The translations under genes were made by a program, and so were the position numbers. From the NCBI GenBank assembly GCA_947302185.1, contig CAMYVI010000032.1:1-14685 (forward strand): a stretch of 14,685 nt of DNA, given 5' to 3'. Below the pieces are notes generated by a model, which was not told the DNA's origin, searched no databases, and saw only the letters and a list, made by a program, of their open reading frames with translations. This document shows, in pieces, positions 7,187 to 14,503 of this stretch (positions are counted from its first letter, which is position 1; every line of letters starts with the position of its first letter). Source of the DNA: an uncultured Lachnospiraceae bacterium (GTDB lineage: Bacteria > Bacillota_A > Clostridia > Lachnospirales > Lachnospiraceae).

Positions 7187-8599
7187 TCAATCGAATTCAA
7201 CGCCCAAATCATATCTTCTTACATGAACTGTAACGCTCAAATCCTCCCCGACCAGAATATCAGCTATCTGCATCCTCGGCGGTCTCTCGTCGCCTCCGGT
7301 TCTGTAAGTGAAATATGCTGTTGTTCTTCCGGGTGATACCGGATTTACGGTAAACACATCCCACGCATAGTCCTTGTAGTCTTCGTGGTAAAATGCTCCT
7401 CCGTTACTGCTGATTCCGGCTACGGCAGGATCCATGACAAAGGCCTCCCAATAAGCTCCCTCTATCATTTCGGCTGCGGCTCCGAGCATATTATTCTCTC
7501 TTACGCAGGAATCAAATTCTTCGGATGCACTCCGGGCAAGTTCTTCAGCTTCCTGCTCAGTGACCGACGCTTCCTCTTCCGGAACTCCGTCAGGAGCTGC
7601 AACACAGTCCGCAAATGAATACCACACAAGGTCAAATGTCACATTCAGTCCTTCATCCGCATGCATATATACCACAAAACCGGAGTCTAGTTCATTGTTA
7701 TTCCCCGTATATTCGAGACAATACACAGATGTTCCCGCTGAATCAGCAGTAAAAGTATACTCCTTCCTGCAGGGAGAATAAACATATGTATACTCGTCCG
7801 CTCCTTCAAGACTGCCTGCTGCTGCGGACATGTTCATTATCCCCGTACGTGCTTTTTTCATACCTGTATCAGAAGGAATCTTTATTGATACCGGCTCGTA
7901 TTGCTCTTCGTAATCATAATAATAGTATTCTTCTTCCGGAACCTCTTCATATTCTTCGATCACATACTCTTCTATGATTTCTTCCGGATACTCTTCGTAC
8001 ACTTCATATTCTTCATATCCGGTATCGCCTTCCGCTTCATTTACATTCTCTTCCGGCCGCTGTTCCGGTTTTGGTACTTCGGTCACCGTAATAGCCGGCT
8101 CGCTGTCTTCAGCCGCATCGGCAAGCGCGTTGACCTTGCTTTTCAAAGTCTTGACTCCGCCGTATTTGCCGCCCGGATATGTATACGGTATTTTTTCGGT
8201 ATCACGTTCCGTAAAACTGAAATTTCCGTCGCCGCCATTTTCCATACAATGCCATGCATATCTCCCTGCTGTCTCCGAAGGAAGCAGTATGATCAAAGAA
8301 TTCTTCATAGCGATGAAAGAACCTCTTTCGTCAGCGTAAGCGTCGGAACCGGAAATGACATTCGCAAAAGAAGGCCTGACATAAACCGGTTCCGGTGTGG
8401 GCGTAGGCGAAGCAGTAGGAACCGGAGTAACAGTCGATTCGTAATCGGGGATATTGTCTGTCTGTGAATTATCATGAGTTTTTATCTCTGCGGGCGCAGT
8501 GATGTTTTCCGTCACCTGTGCCGTTTCATCAGACCCGCCGCACGCACTGAGTGTAAGGAGCAGCATCACCGCTGCGCATATCATCTTTCTGGCTATCAT
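7187..8599 (-). CDS. Large lipoprotein with split and C-terminal I42-like domains
   Basis: I chose the ATG at 8599 (470 residues), which gives MIARK, a hydrophobic core and lipobox LSAC with Cys20. A GAGG lies about 11 bases upstream. An in-frame ATG at 8650 overlaps the regulator's stop codon but makes a poor signal. A Pro/Thr linker (about 55-74) leads to a chagasin-like first half with LPSETAGRYAW (about 106-116). This is followed by an insert of about 130-150 residues including a Glu/Tyr tract (about 194-236), then the second half of the same domain (about 278-329, with HADEG). A third related copy forms the C-terminus (about 379-470, with MDPAVAGI and VTVHVRRYD). The canonical inhibitory loops are altered in both copies, so peptidase inhibition is doubtful. 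Surface exposure via the lipid anchor is likely. Confidence 0.8.
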   Translation of the reverse strand: MIARKMICAAVMLLLTLSACGGSDETAQVTENITAPAEIKTHDNSQTDNIPDYESTVTPVPTASPTPTPEPVYVRPSFANVISGSDAYADERGSFIAMKNSLIILLPSETAGRYAWHCMENGGDGNFSFTERDTEKIPYTYPGGKYGGVKTLKSKVNALADAAEDSEPAITVTEVPKPEQRPEENVNEAEGDTGYEEYEVYEEYPEEIIEEYVIEEYEEVPEEEYYYYDYEEQYEPVSIKIPSDTGMKKARTGIMNMSAAAGSLEGADEYTYVYSPCRKEYTFTADSAGTSVYCLEYTGNNNELDSGFVVYMHADEGLNVTFDLVWYSFADCVAAPDGVPEEEASVTEQEAEELARSASEEFDSCVRENNMLGAAAEMIEGAYWEAFVMDPAVAGISSNGGAFYHEDYKDYAWDVFTVNPVSPGRTTAYFTYRTGGDERPPRMQIADILVGEDLSVTVHVRRYDLGVEFD

Positions 8600-8646
8600 T
8601 TTTTCACGAACCTCGTATTTTATCTGTATGACCGCATAATGAGCAA

Positions 8647-9438
8647 TCAACTGTTGACTCTGAGTTCAAGCGTAGCGTGGGTCATCTCACTCCAGCTGTA
8701 CTGTGACATATATTCTCCATGATACAGACTCGTATCATTTTCCAGGAACCTGTAATAATCACAGTCGATACTGTTCGGATCGATCCCGATCGATCCGTAT
8801 TCCTGAATGAGAACATTACCGCAGCCTATCATATCCAATGTTTTTCGAAGATCTCTTCGTATTTTTTTAAAATACGATTCATGGTTTATTCTTTTTCCGG
8901 AACCCGTAAAATCATCCTCCCAAAGAACGGCGCTTATATAGCGATTGCTGATAATCGCGCCGCGGCGGTCGACAAGATAGGCCAGCAGTTCTTTCGTTTT
9001 AGCCATGTGGAACTGCACGGGTCTTCCTTTATAGAACACTTCAAAGTTTCCGAATGCTCTGACCTTAAGCTTCTCGTCCGCAACTTCAAAACGGAGATTG
9101 GACAGTTCCCGTTCTATCCCCTCTTCCGTGACCGGCTTCATGATATAGCCGCTGGCGTGCATATCAAATGCATCTTTCATATATTCCGAATATCCCGTCG
9201 TAAATACAATATTCACTCTGGGGTTCATATTAATGAGTTTCTTTGAGAATGTCACGCCGTCCATGTCTCTCATTTTTATATCAACGAATGCGACATCACA
9301 ATTATATTCCTCGGCAGCGCCAAGAGCGTCTCCGGCGAGACGGAAGCCCCTGACTTCCGCCTCAGGTCTCACTTTTCGTATCTTATCGACAAGACCGTTC
9401 AAAGCTATTAACTCATCTTCCACTGCGTAAATTGTCAC
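8647..9438 (-). CDS. Response regulator with REC and OmpR/SARP-type DNA-binding domain
   Basis: The start is the GTG at 9438: GGAGGGG lies six bases upstream and the receiver domain begins at once (VTIYAVEDE), whereas the longer frame adds 21 unrelated residues. The receiver domain (1-115) has the acidic pair E7/D8, phosphoacceptor D53 (FVDIKMRDMDG), T80 and K101 (MKP). A winged-helix domain (about 123-220), of the type found in OmpR and in SARP-like regulators of Clostridia, follows, with a short tail and no full bacterial transcriptional activation domain. No histidine kinase lies in the window, so it is orphaned here. It probably controls its own operon. The stop codon is followed 47 bases later by the first lipoprotein. 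Confidence 0.9.
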   Translation of the reverse strand: MTIYAVEDELIALNGLVDKIRKVRPEAEVRGFRLAGDALGAAEEYNCDVAFVDIKMRDMDGVTFSKKLINMNPRVNIVFTTGYSEYMKDAFDMHASGYIMKPVTEEGIERELSNLRFEVADEKLKVRAFGNFEVFYKGRPVQFHMAKTKELLAYLVDRRGAIISNRYISAVLWEDDFTGSGKRINHESYFKKIRRDLRKTLDMIGCGNVLIQEYGSIGIDPNSIDCDYYRFLENDTSLYHGEYMSQYSWSEMTHATLELRVNS

Positions 9439-9510
9439 GTCTTCCCCTCCAAGAAATTCAAGACCACACGGCCCGGTTGCCGCCCGTAAGCTCAATATCA
9501 TTCTGTATCG

Positions 9511-9530
9511 AAAATCGGTTCAGAACCGAT
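9511..9530 (-). terminator. Weak terminator-like hairpin inside the operon
   Basis: On the minus strand ATCGGTT and AACCGAT form a perfect seven-base-pair stem with a three-base loop, directly followed by TTTC. It starts only about eight bases after the stop of the acidic membrane protein and precedes the regulator gene by about 70 bases. The short T-tract suggests partial termination or a processing/stability hairpin that lowers downstream expression relative to the first gene. Confidence 0.5.
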
Positions 9531-9537
9531 CCCATTC

Positions 9538-9987
9538 TCAGGCAGCATCCTGATCTGCCTCGTCCCACTGTTCTCCTTCCTCAATTTCCGTGTCCTGCTG
9601 ATCCCCTTCTGCTCCGTCTCCTTCAGTCTCATATTCCTCACCGTCACCGGCAGCGTTATCAGGCACTTCAGTCTGTTCGTAAACAGGCTCTCCGTCATCA
9701 GTGTTGACTTCCGGCACATCATCGTACTCTTCGTCATAATTCTCGTCATACGTGTAATACTCTTCAGGTTCCTGTCCGGCAGCTGCTTCGTTATTTTCAT
9801 CCTGCTCATATGTCTGAACAGGCGAAGGCGTAGCAGCCTGCGTCAACTTTCCGTGCCCGTTTATCAGAGACTGTCCTCCCGGATTTATCAGCTTGCTTCG
9901 TGAAATCAATATAATAATCGTTACAAGAGCGATAATACTTACTATAAAGAGGATCAGTCTGCTTGGTTTTTCAATGAAATCCTGCAT
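9538..9987 (-). CDS. Small acidic single-pass membrane protein
   Basis: The ATG at 9987 has AAGG about nine bases upstream and gives 149 residues. A longer frame to 10053 runs into the leader hairpin. The protein has a short N-terminus (MQDFIEKPSR), one membrane helix (about 10-28) ending in RSK, a linker with TPSP, and then a tail of about 90 residues (58-149) dominated by Glu, Asp and Tyr, for example EEYYTYDENYDEEYDD, with almost no basic residues. The positive-inside rule is ambiguous because basic residues flank both sides of the helix. The tail is of low complexity and probably disordered. It resembles the Glu/Tyr tract in the large lipoprotein downstream. No family recognised. It is the first gene after the promoter at 10098-10125. 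Confidence 0.75.
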   Translation of the reverse strand: MQDFIEKPSRLILFIVSIIALVTIIILISRSKLINPGGQSLINGHGKLTQAATPSPVQTYEQDENNEAAAGQEPEEYYTYDENYDEEYDDVPEVNTDDGEPVYEQTEVPDNAAGDGEEYETEGDGAEGDQQDTEIEEGEQWDEADQDAA

Positions 9988-10024
9988 AATTTCACCTTCC
10001 TTCTGAAGTAGATGCGCAGCGGAA

Positions 10025-10075
10025 GGCGCCTTGGCGCCGCCCGCGCCGTTCAAGAACGCCGAGGCATTCTTGAAC
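10025..10075 (-). promoter_or_regulatory. Structured 5' leader with two stable hairpins
   Basis: In the minus-strand transcript from the promoter at 10098-10125, GTTCAAGAA pairs perfectly with TTCTTGAAC (10075-10048). The pairing extends inward by a U-G and two G-C pairs to give about 12 base pairs around the tetraloop CUCG. On the opposite strand that U-G becomes a C-A mismatch. A second hairpin, GGCGC-CAAG-GCGCC, lies at 10038-10025. Neither is followed by a U-tract, so these are not obvious terminators. Confidence 0.6.
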
Positions 10076-10097
10076 GATTCTGTCTTCTTAAAGGCTG

Positions 10098-10125
10098 ATT
10101 ATAGCACTCTTTCCGTGAAATGCAA
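10098..10125 (-). promoter_or_regulatory. Extended -10 promoter of the envelope operon
   Basis: On the minus strand TATAAT (10103-10098) is preceded by TGC, a perfect extended -10 (TGnTATAAT). TTGCAT, at 10125-10120 with a 16-base spacer, is a weak -35. It begins right after the BspA-like stop codon and would start transcription near 10091, leaving a leader of about 100 bases before the acidic membrane protein. Confidence 0.75.
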
Positions 10126-10130
10126 CCAAA

Positions 10131-12422
10131 TCAGACCTTTACGTATCTTACTTCCGACCACGACGAATAATAATATTTTGTACCTATTTTCTGATAACTT
10201 CTGACATAGACCCGCCAGGTCTGACCGGTCTTAAGGCCGGAAATAGTCTTCGACAGAGACGATGTGCCGCCGACTGTATAAATATTCGAGACATCTCCCC
10301 TTGCAATTCTTACCTGATACCCTCTTGCCTTATCGTACTTTTTCCACGTAACGCACATTGTTCCCGCGCTCTTTTTGACAGCGCCCGTCACTGTGGGAAC
10401 CGTCAGGGCAAGTTTAAAAGTCAGGTCTCTTGTCAGCCGGAATTTTCCCTTTCCGGTAAGTGTGATAGTGGCTGTTCCCGGATTGGTATTATTCTTATAA
10501 GTAAGTGTATAATCGGTTCCGTTAACCAATGTTTTTCCGTTGAACTTTACCGTAACGCCCGGCTTTCTCGGATTTCCCGTATAGTCATAGGTCGAATGAG
10601 CGGTCGTGGCAGTAATCCGTTTGCCGTAAACCGGATATGGTGTAATCGTAAAGTTCTTTATCTGACTGCCTTTATAGTTTCCCTTCCCTGTCACGGTAAT
10701 CACGGCAGTACCCGGATCGACATTATGATCATAACCTAATGAATAGTCCTTGTCCTTAACCAGAGTAGTATTTCCGTCTTTTACGACCGGTGCGGGTTTT
10801 TGAGGACTCCCGGTATAATTGTAGCTCGTATTGATCCCCGAAATAACCGCGTCCGTAATTGATTTGGAGATTTTGCGGAACACCATCCCATAGTTATCTG
10901 CGTATTTTCTGGCGCTGCCGTCAGAACGGTATGCTCTTATTATGAAGGCCTTATTCGGAGTAATGTACTCTCCCGCTCCGACAAGTTCTTCATCCATATG
11001 AACTTCCGTAAGCTCTTTAAGAAATTCTTCAGACTCTTCAGCACTGATTCCTTCACCTACAAGCTGTTCGCCCGACATCATCAGAGTGTTGTCTCCATCC
11101 CACCCCCAGCTGCAGCCGATTGCACCGTCGCCGATCCAGGTTACGCTATCGGGTATGGTCGCAATCTTCAGCTTCGGACAATTTGCAAATGCGATCCGCC
11201 CTATACCGGTAAGTCCCTCCCGCAGAGTAATGCCGGAAAGGCTGTCACAGTCATGAAAGGCTCCCGTTCCTATAGTTTTGCATGAAGCGGGTATGTTTAC
11301 CGATGTCAGATCGGTAAATGAAAATGCATAGTTCCCGATATCTTTCACACTGCCGAAGGCTACGCTTCTGAGGCTGACACATCGTGCAAATGCATATATC
11401 CCCACGGTTTTAACACTGACCGGAAAACTTACTGAAGTGAGTTTGTCACAGAATGCAAATGCATACATTCCGATTTCTTCGACACTGCTGCCGAATGTCA
11501 CTTTTTTAAGAACACTGCACCGGAAAAAAGCATCGTCGCAGATTCTCGTGACCGAGTCGGGAATGACGACAGAGGTCAGAGAAGTACATACGGCAAACGC
11601 ACCCTCTCCGATACTCTTCAGCGCGCTGCAGCTGCCAAGATCCACACTAACAAGATTCTCACAGCCGTAAAAACAATTCCGTCCCAGAGAAGTCAGTGAT
11701 GCGGGAAGTGTCACAGAAGTAATATTCTTTCCCCTGAACGTCCCTTCTCCGACAGATAAGACCTTCTTACCGTCTATAGTCCCGGGTATTGTCACATTTG
11801 CCGCCGTTCCGGTATAACCGGTCACGCTGATACCTCCGCTTACTGCTGCATACCTGAACACCGAGGCGCCGACCAGTTCCTCTTCCGTTACAGACGATCT
11901 GTCCGAAGCTGTATCAAGTCGATCCGTCTCACCGAAACCATCCGCCTCAGATTCTGATATGTTCAAAGAAGCGGAATCCGAATTCGGGAGATCACCTTTT
12001 CTGCCTGCCTCTTCCGTATGAAAGTCGCTGTCCGCATCATCATCATCTTCTTCTTCTTCTTCTTCTTCTTCGAGTTCAAAAGCCGCAGGACCTGCGCCTG
12101 TATCAAAGCTGAGAGAAGTACCGCTCCGATCAGACGGCTCTGATTTCTTCGAATCATTCCCGGCTTCATCTGCGGGATTTCCGTTATCGCTAAAAGTGCC
12201 GGACAGAATCATGTCCGAATCTTCATACTCTTTGCCGATTTCGGAGGGTTCTGACAGATCGAACTCTTCCGATCCGATACAGTGCGATGCGATATCAGCT
12301 TCCTCCGAAACCGGATGCATGTTACCGGATGCCGAGACACAGGCCGGTGTCGTTATGCTGACTGCACATATCACTGCCAATATTGTGTGTATGATAACTC
12401 TGATTCCTGCCCGATGCTTCAT
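10131..12422 (-). CDS. Secreted BspA-like leucine-rich repeat surface protein
   Basis: The ATG at 12422 (GAAGG upstream) gives 763 residues with a normal signal peptide (1 to about 33). A longer frame starting at a TTG (12485) would put the terminator stem inside the gene. Next comes a disordered acidic region (about 34-185) with a run of eight Glu and four Asp. About eight LRR_5/BspA-type repeats follow (about 188-430, pattern xSVxIPDSVTxIGxxAFxxC). Two Ig-like repeats (about 521-596 and 603-674) share YNYTG/YDYTG...KP...GTDY...NPGTATITVTGKG. A fibronectin III-like C-terminus (about 675-763) completes it. There is no LPXTG or membrane anchor, so it is secreted or held non-covalently. BspA-like proteins often bind host matrix or other cells. 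No terminator follows before the next promoter. Confidence 0.9.
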   Translation of the reverse strand: MKHRAGIRVIIHTILAVICAVSITTPACVSASGNMHPVSEEADIASHCIGSEEFDLSEPSEIGKEYEDSDMILSGTFSDNGNPADEAGNDSKKSEPSDRSGTSLSFDTGAGPAAFELEEEEEEEEDDDDADSDFHTEEAGRKGDLPNSDSASLNISESEADGFGETDRLDTASDRSSVTEEELVGASVFRYAAVSGGISVTGYTGTAANVTIPGTIDGKKVLSVGEGTFRGKNITSVTLPASLTSLGRNCFYGCENLVSVDLGSCSALKSIGEGAFAVCTSLTSVVIPDSVTRICDDAFFRCSVLKKVTFGSSVEEIGMYAFAFCDKLTSVSFPVSVKTVGIYAFARCVSLRSVAFGSVKDIGNYAFSFTDLTSVNIPASCKTIGTGAFHDCDSLSGITLREGLTGIGRIAFANCPKLKIATIPDSVTWIGDGAIGCSWGWDGDNTLMMSGEQLVGEGISAEESEEFLKELTEVHMDEELVGAGEYITPNKAFIIRAYRSDGSARKYADNYGMVFRKISKSITDAVISGINTSYNYTGSPQKPAPVVKDGNTTLVKDKDYSLGYDHNVDPGTAVITVTGKGNYKGSQIKNFTITPYPVYGKRITATTAHSTYDYTGNPRKPGVTVKFNGKTLVNGTDYTLTYKNNTNPGTATITLTGKGKFRLTRDLTFKLALTVPTVTGAVKKSAGTMCVTWKKYDKARGYQVRIARGDVSNIYTVGGTSSLSKTISGLKTGQTWRVYVRSYQKIGTKYYYSSWSEVRYVKV
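12035..12070. repeat. Trinucleotide repeat coding for a Glu/Asp run
   Basis: On the plus strand four CAT units (12035-12046) are followed by eight perfect CTT units (12047-12070). On the coding strand these are eight GAA (Glu) and then four GAT (Asp) codons in the acidic region of the BspA-like protein. Slippage would change the tract length in frame, not switch the gene off. Confidence 0.9.
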
Positions 12423-12459
12423 ACTCAATACCTTCTTTCCCGTATGCGACGTTACACCG

Positions 12460-12508
12460 AAAAAAGGAGGACGCCGCATGCTCAATAATACGGTGGCCTC
12501 CTCTCTTT
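12460..12508 (-). terminator. Intrinsic terminator between sugar transferase and BspA-like gene
   Basis: On the minus strand AGGAGG (12502-12497) pairs with CCTCC(T) (12470-12465), with inner C-G pairs between CCACCG and CGGCGT, and the right arm runs into TTTTTT (12465-12460). It ends 37 bases before the BspA-like ATG, leaving no room for a promoter beyond it. Expression of that gene must therefore come through this site. Confidence 0.75.
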
Positions 12509-12590
12509 TATCAATATATGCAATTACTGTTTCGTGTTATGTTTCGCAATTACCTGTGTCTTTTCTATAAGGAGTTTCGGATCCCAATGA

Positions 12591-14192
12591 TCATTCGCTG
12601 CCTTTCATCTGAACGACAGTAACTATCGTTTTCCATATAATTGCTATATCGTTGGCGATTGACCACTCTCTCATATACTGAAGATCCAGAGCGACCACTT
12701 CCTCAAAATCAGTGATATCCGATCTTCCGCTGATCTGCCATAGCCCGGTAATGCCCGGCTTCACTGCAAGTCTTGCTCTGTGATGTGCTTCATACTGCTT
12801 CCACTCGTCAACTGTCGGCGGTCTCGTCCCTACAAGGCTCATGTCTCCTTTCAGAACATTCCAGAACTGCGGAAACTCATCTATAGATGATTTTCTGATG
12901 AACCACCCGATCCCGTGCCTTGTTCCGTCAGGTCCCGATCCGATAATACGGGGATCATTTTCCATTTTGAACATATGGCCCTGCATTTTATTCTGCTCCA
13001 TAAGTTCGGCTTTTCTTTCTTCTGCATCCATGTACATACTTCGGAACTTATAGATACGGAAACGTTTACCGTTCTTGCCGACTCTCTCCTGTGAAAAGAA
13101 AATCGGTCCGGGACTCTGAATAAAGATGATCGGCCCTATCGTCACCGTAAATACGGCACACAGTATCAATCCCACTATAGAACCGACAATATCCATAAAG
13201 CGTTTTATGAATACCTGCCGGGTGGACGCTACCCGGATCGTATTGGTCAGGACAACATACCCTCCCATCTTTTCGACCGCAAGATTCTGACTCAGTTTTT
13301 CAACTGTCGACAGGTTCGTGTGAGTCGTGATTCCCATTTCAAGGCAGCCGTCATCAAACTCCTGAGGGACATCATATTCTTTTGAGACATGGATGAACAC
13401 ACCGTCTACCCACCGGTTCTGCATAAAGTTAAAAATGTCATTGAACGTGCATACAACGGGAATGCCGGCAATCTTGTAAGATGTATCCGAGACCATCTCC
13501 TCTTCACTTCCGTCAGCCACCGGGATCTCAATATTCGTACCGGATAAAACAACATTATTATCGACATCTTCCGCGCGTATTCCGGCTCCGTCGACAACGG
13601 CACCGCCGATTCCCTCCGCAACGATTTTTCTGGCTGCGTAAGCATTTGCATAACTGTCCGTATCGATCAAAATGACGCCTTTTATATCATATTCGTTATA
13701 CAGGTTATTCTTCAGCTTACTGACGACTTTCCCGGCAATATCGGAGGAAGTCAGTATGAGCAAAGCCCTTGACGGATGGCTGTTATGTTCACGTAAGTAT
13801 CGCTTCAGCAGGGTTCTCAGAGTAAAATCCAGCACTACCGCAAGCAGTGAAAAACACAGAAAAACGAGCCTTGAAAATGCAGGCCCGTAGCCGCTGAAAT
13901 ACAGGTAAATACTCATGAACGCAACTACCATGAGAACCTGCATGACCACCTTTTTGAATTCCGTGTAGTTATCTCTCCTCAGGATTCCCGAATAGGACTC
14001 CATAAAAAAAGCTATGGCAATATTAGATAGCCCCATGACCAGGGCTACATTAAAATACATATTTCCATATACGCGAAATCTTATCCCGTTACGGATAAAA
14101 TGCGAAACATAGAAGGAAATCTCATATACGATCAAATCGAGCAATATGAAATCCCAATGCTTCAGCCACGTAGATGTTCTTCCTGAATACAT
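12591..14192 (-). CDS. Polyprenyl-phosphate glycosylphosphotransferase (initiating sugar transferase)
   Basis: This membrane enzyme moves a sugar-1-phosphate from a UDP-sugar to undecaprenyl phosphate, the first step of capsule or exopolysaccharide assembly. The 533 residues follow the WbaP/CpsE plan. Four N-terminal membrane helices (about 13-33, 47-64, 83-100, 107-125) are followed by a Rossmann-like CoA_binding_3 region (about 140-300). A re-entrant hydrophobic segment (about 334-356) leads into the catalytic domain, with SQERVGKNGKRFRIYKFRSM (367-386), SSIDEFPQFWNVLKGDMSLVG containing the catalytic Asp438-Glu439 pair, and KPGITGLWQISGRS. The middle region carries about 50 extra residues (about 185-235), acidic and Val/Gly-rich, not usual for the family. 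The ATG has GAGG ten bases upstream. The donor sugar cannot be read from sequence. Confidence 0.93.
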   Translation of the reverse strand: MYSGRTSTWLKHWDFILLDLIVYEISFYVSHFIRNGIRFRVYGNMYFNVALVMGLSNIAIAFFMESYSGILRRDNYTEFKKVVMQVLMVVAFMSIYLYFSGYGPAFSRLVFLCFSLLAVVLDFTLRTLLKRYLREHNSHPSRALLILTSSDIAGKVVSKLKNNLYNEYDIKGVILIDTDSYANAYAARKIVAEGIGGAVVDGAGIRAEDVDNNVVLSGTNIEIPVADGSEEEMVSDTSYKIAGIPVVCTFNDIFNFMQNRWVDGVFIHVSKEYDVPQEFDDGCLEMGITTHTNLSTVEKLSQNLAVEKMGGYVVLTNTIRVASTRQVFIKRFMDIVGSIVGLILCAVFTVTIGPIIFIQSPGPIFFSQERVGKNGKRFRIYKFRSMYMDAEERKAELMEQNKMQGHMFKMENDPRIIGSGPDGTRHGIGWFIRKSSIDEFPQFWNVLKGDMSLVGTRPPTVDEWKQYEAHHRARLAVKPGITGLWQISGRSDITDFEEVVALDLQYMREWSIANDIAIIWKTIVTVVQMKGSE

Positions 14193-14237
14193 AAGGAATA
14201 TACCTCGACTTTTAACATCTTAATCATGTGTTTTTTT

Positions 14238-14266
14238 ACTATAACAGAAACTCTGATTTCTTTCAA
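14238..14266 (-). promoter_or_regulatory. Promoter of the sugar transferase gene
   Basis: On the minus strand TTGAAA (14266-14261) and TATAGT (14243-14238) are separated by exactly 17 bases, and the -10 is preceded by TGT (extended -10). Each hexamer differs from consensus at one base. The predicted start is about 38 bases before the ATG. Confidence 0.75.
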
Positions 14267-14468
14267 TCATCTGCAATACTTTTATAGCATTTCCGCAATT
14301 CTTCCTGAAATCCGCCGGGCGATCCGCTTCATTCAGTCAAAACTTCCCCGTATCCGTTTTATGTCAACCAATCTGTATTACAAAATGACTGCACGTTTCA
14401 TAAATTCCAAAATATCTATAAAAAAATGCACAAAATCACTATTTTATTTACTCAAATTCTTCACAATA

Positions 14469-14477
14469 TGCTACAAT
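14469..14477 (+). promoter_or_regulatory. Candidate extended -10 promoter of right-edge gene
   Basis: TGCTACAAT is an extended -10 (TGnTACAAT) on the plus strand. No good -35 is found at 16-18 bases. An alternative is TTCACA (14460-14465) with TATAAC (14481-14486), at a short 15-base spacing. Either would give a leader of about 170 bases. Confidence 0.45.
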
Positions 14478-14503
14478 ACCTATAACGTGATTAATCTGCC
14501 GCG

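Noticed and set aside
7901..8467. Plus-strand frames opposite the large lipoprotein
   Set aside because: They are shadows. The Phe/Ile-rich product is the complement of the Glu/Tyr-coding tract on the real strand.
10025..10075. Leader hairpins as terminator of the BspA-like gene
   Set aside because: Neither stem is followed by a U-tract on the minus strand, and an extended -10 promoter lies between them and the gene.
12035..12070. CRISPR or phase-variation on/off switch in the triplet run
   Set aside because: The repeat is a short tandem triplet without spacers, and triplet slippage keeps the frame.
10131..12485. Longer BspA-like start at the TTG at 12485
   Set aside because: It would place the terminator's right arm in the coding region and bury the signal peptide behind 21 extra residues; the ATG at 12422 has its own ribosome binding site.
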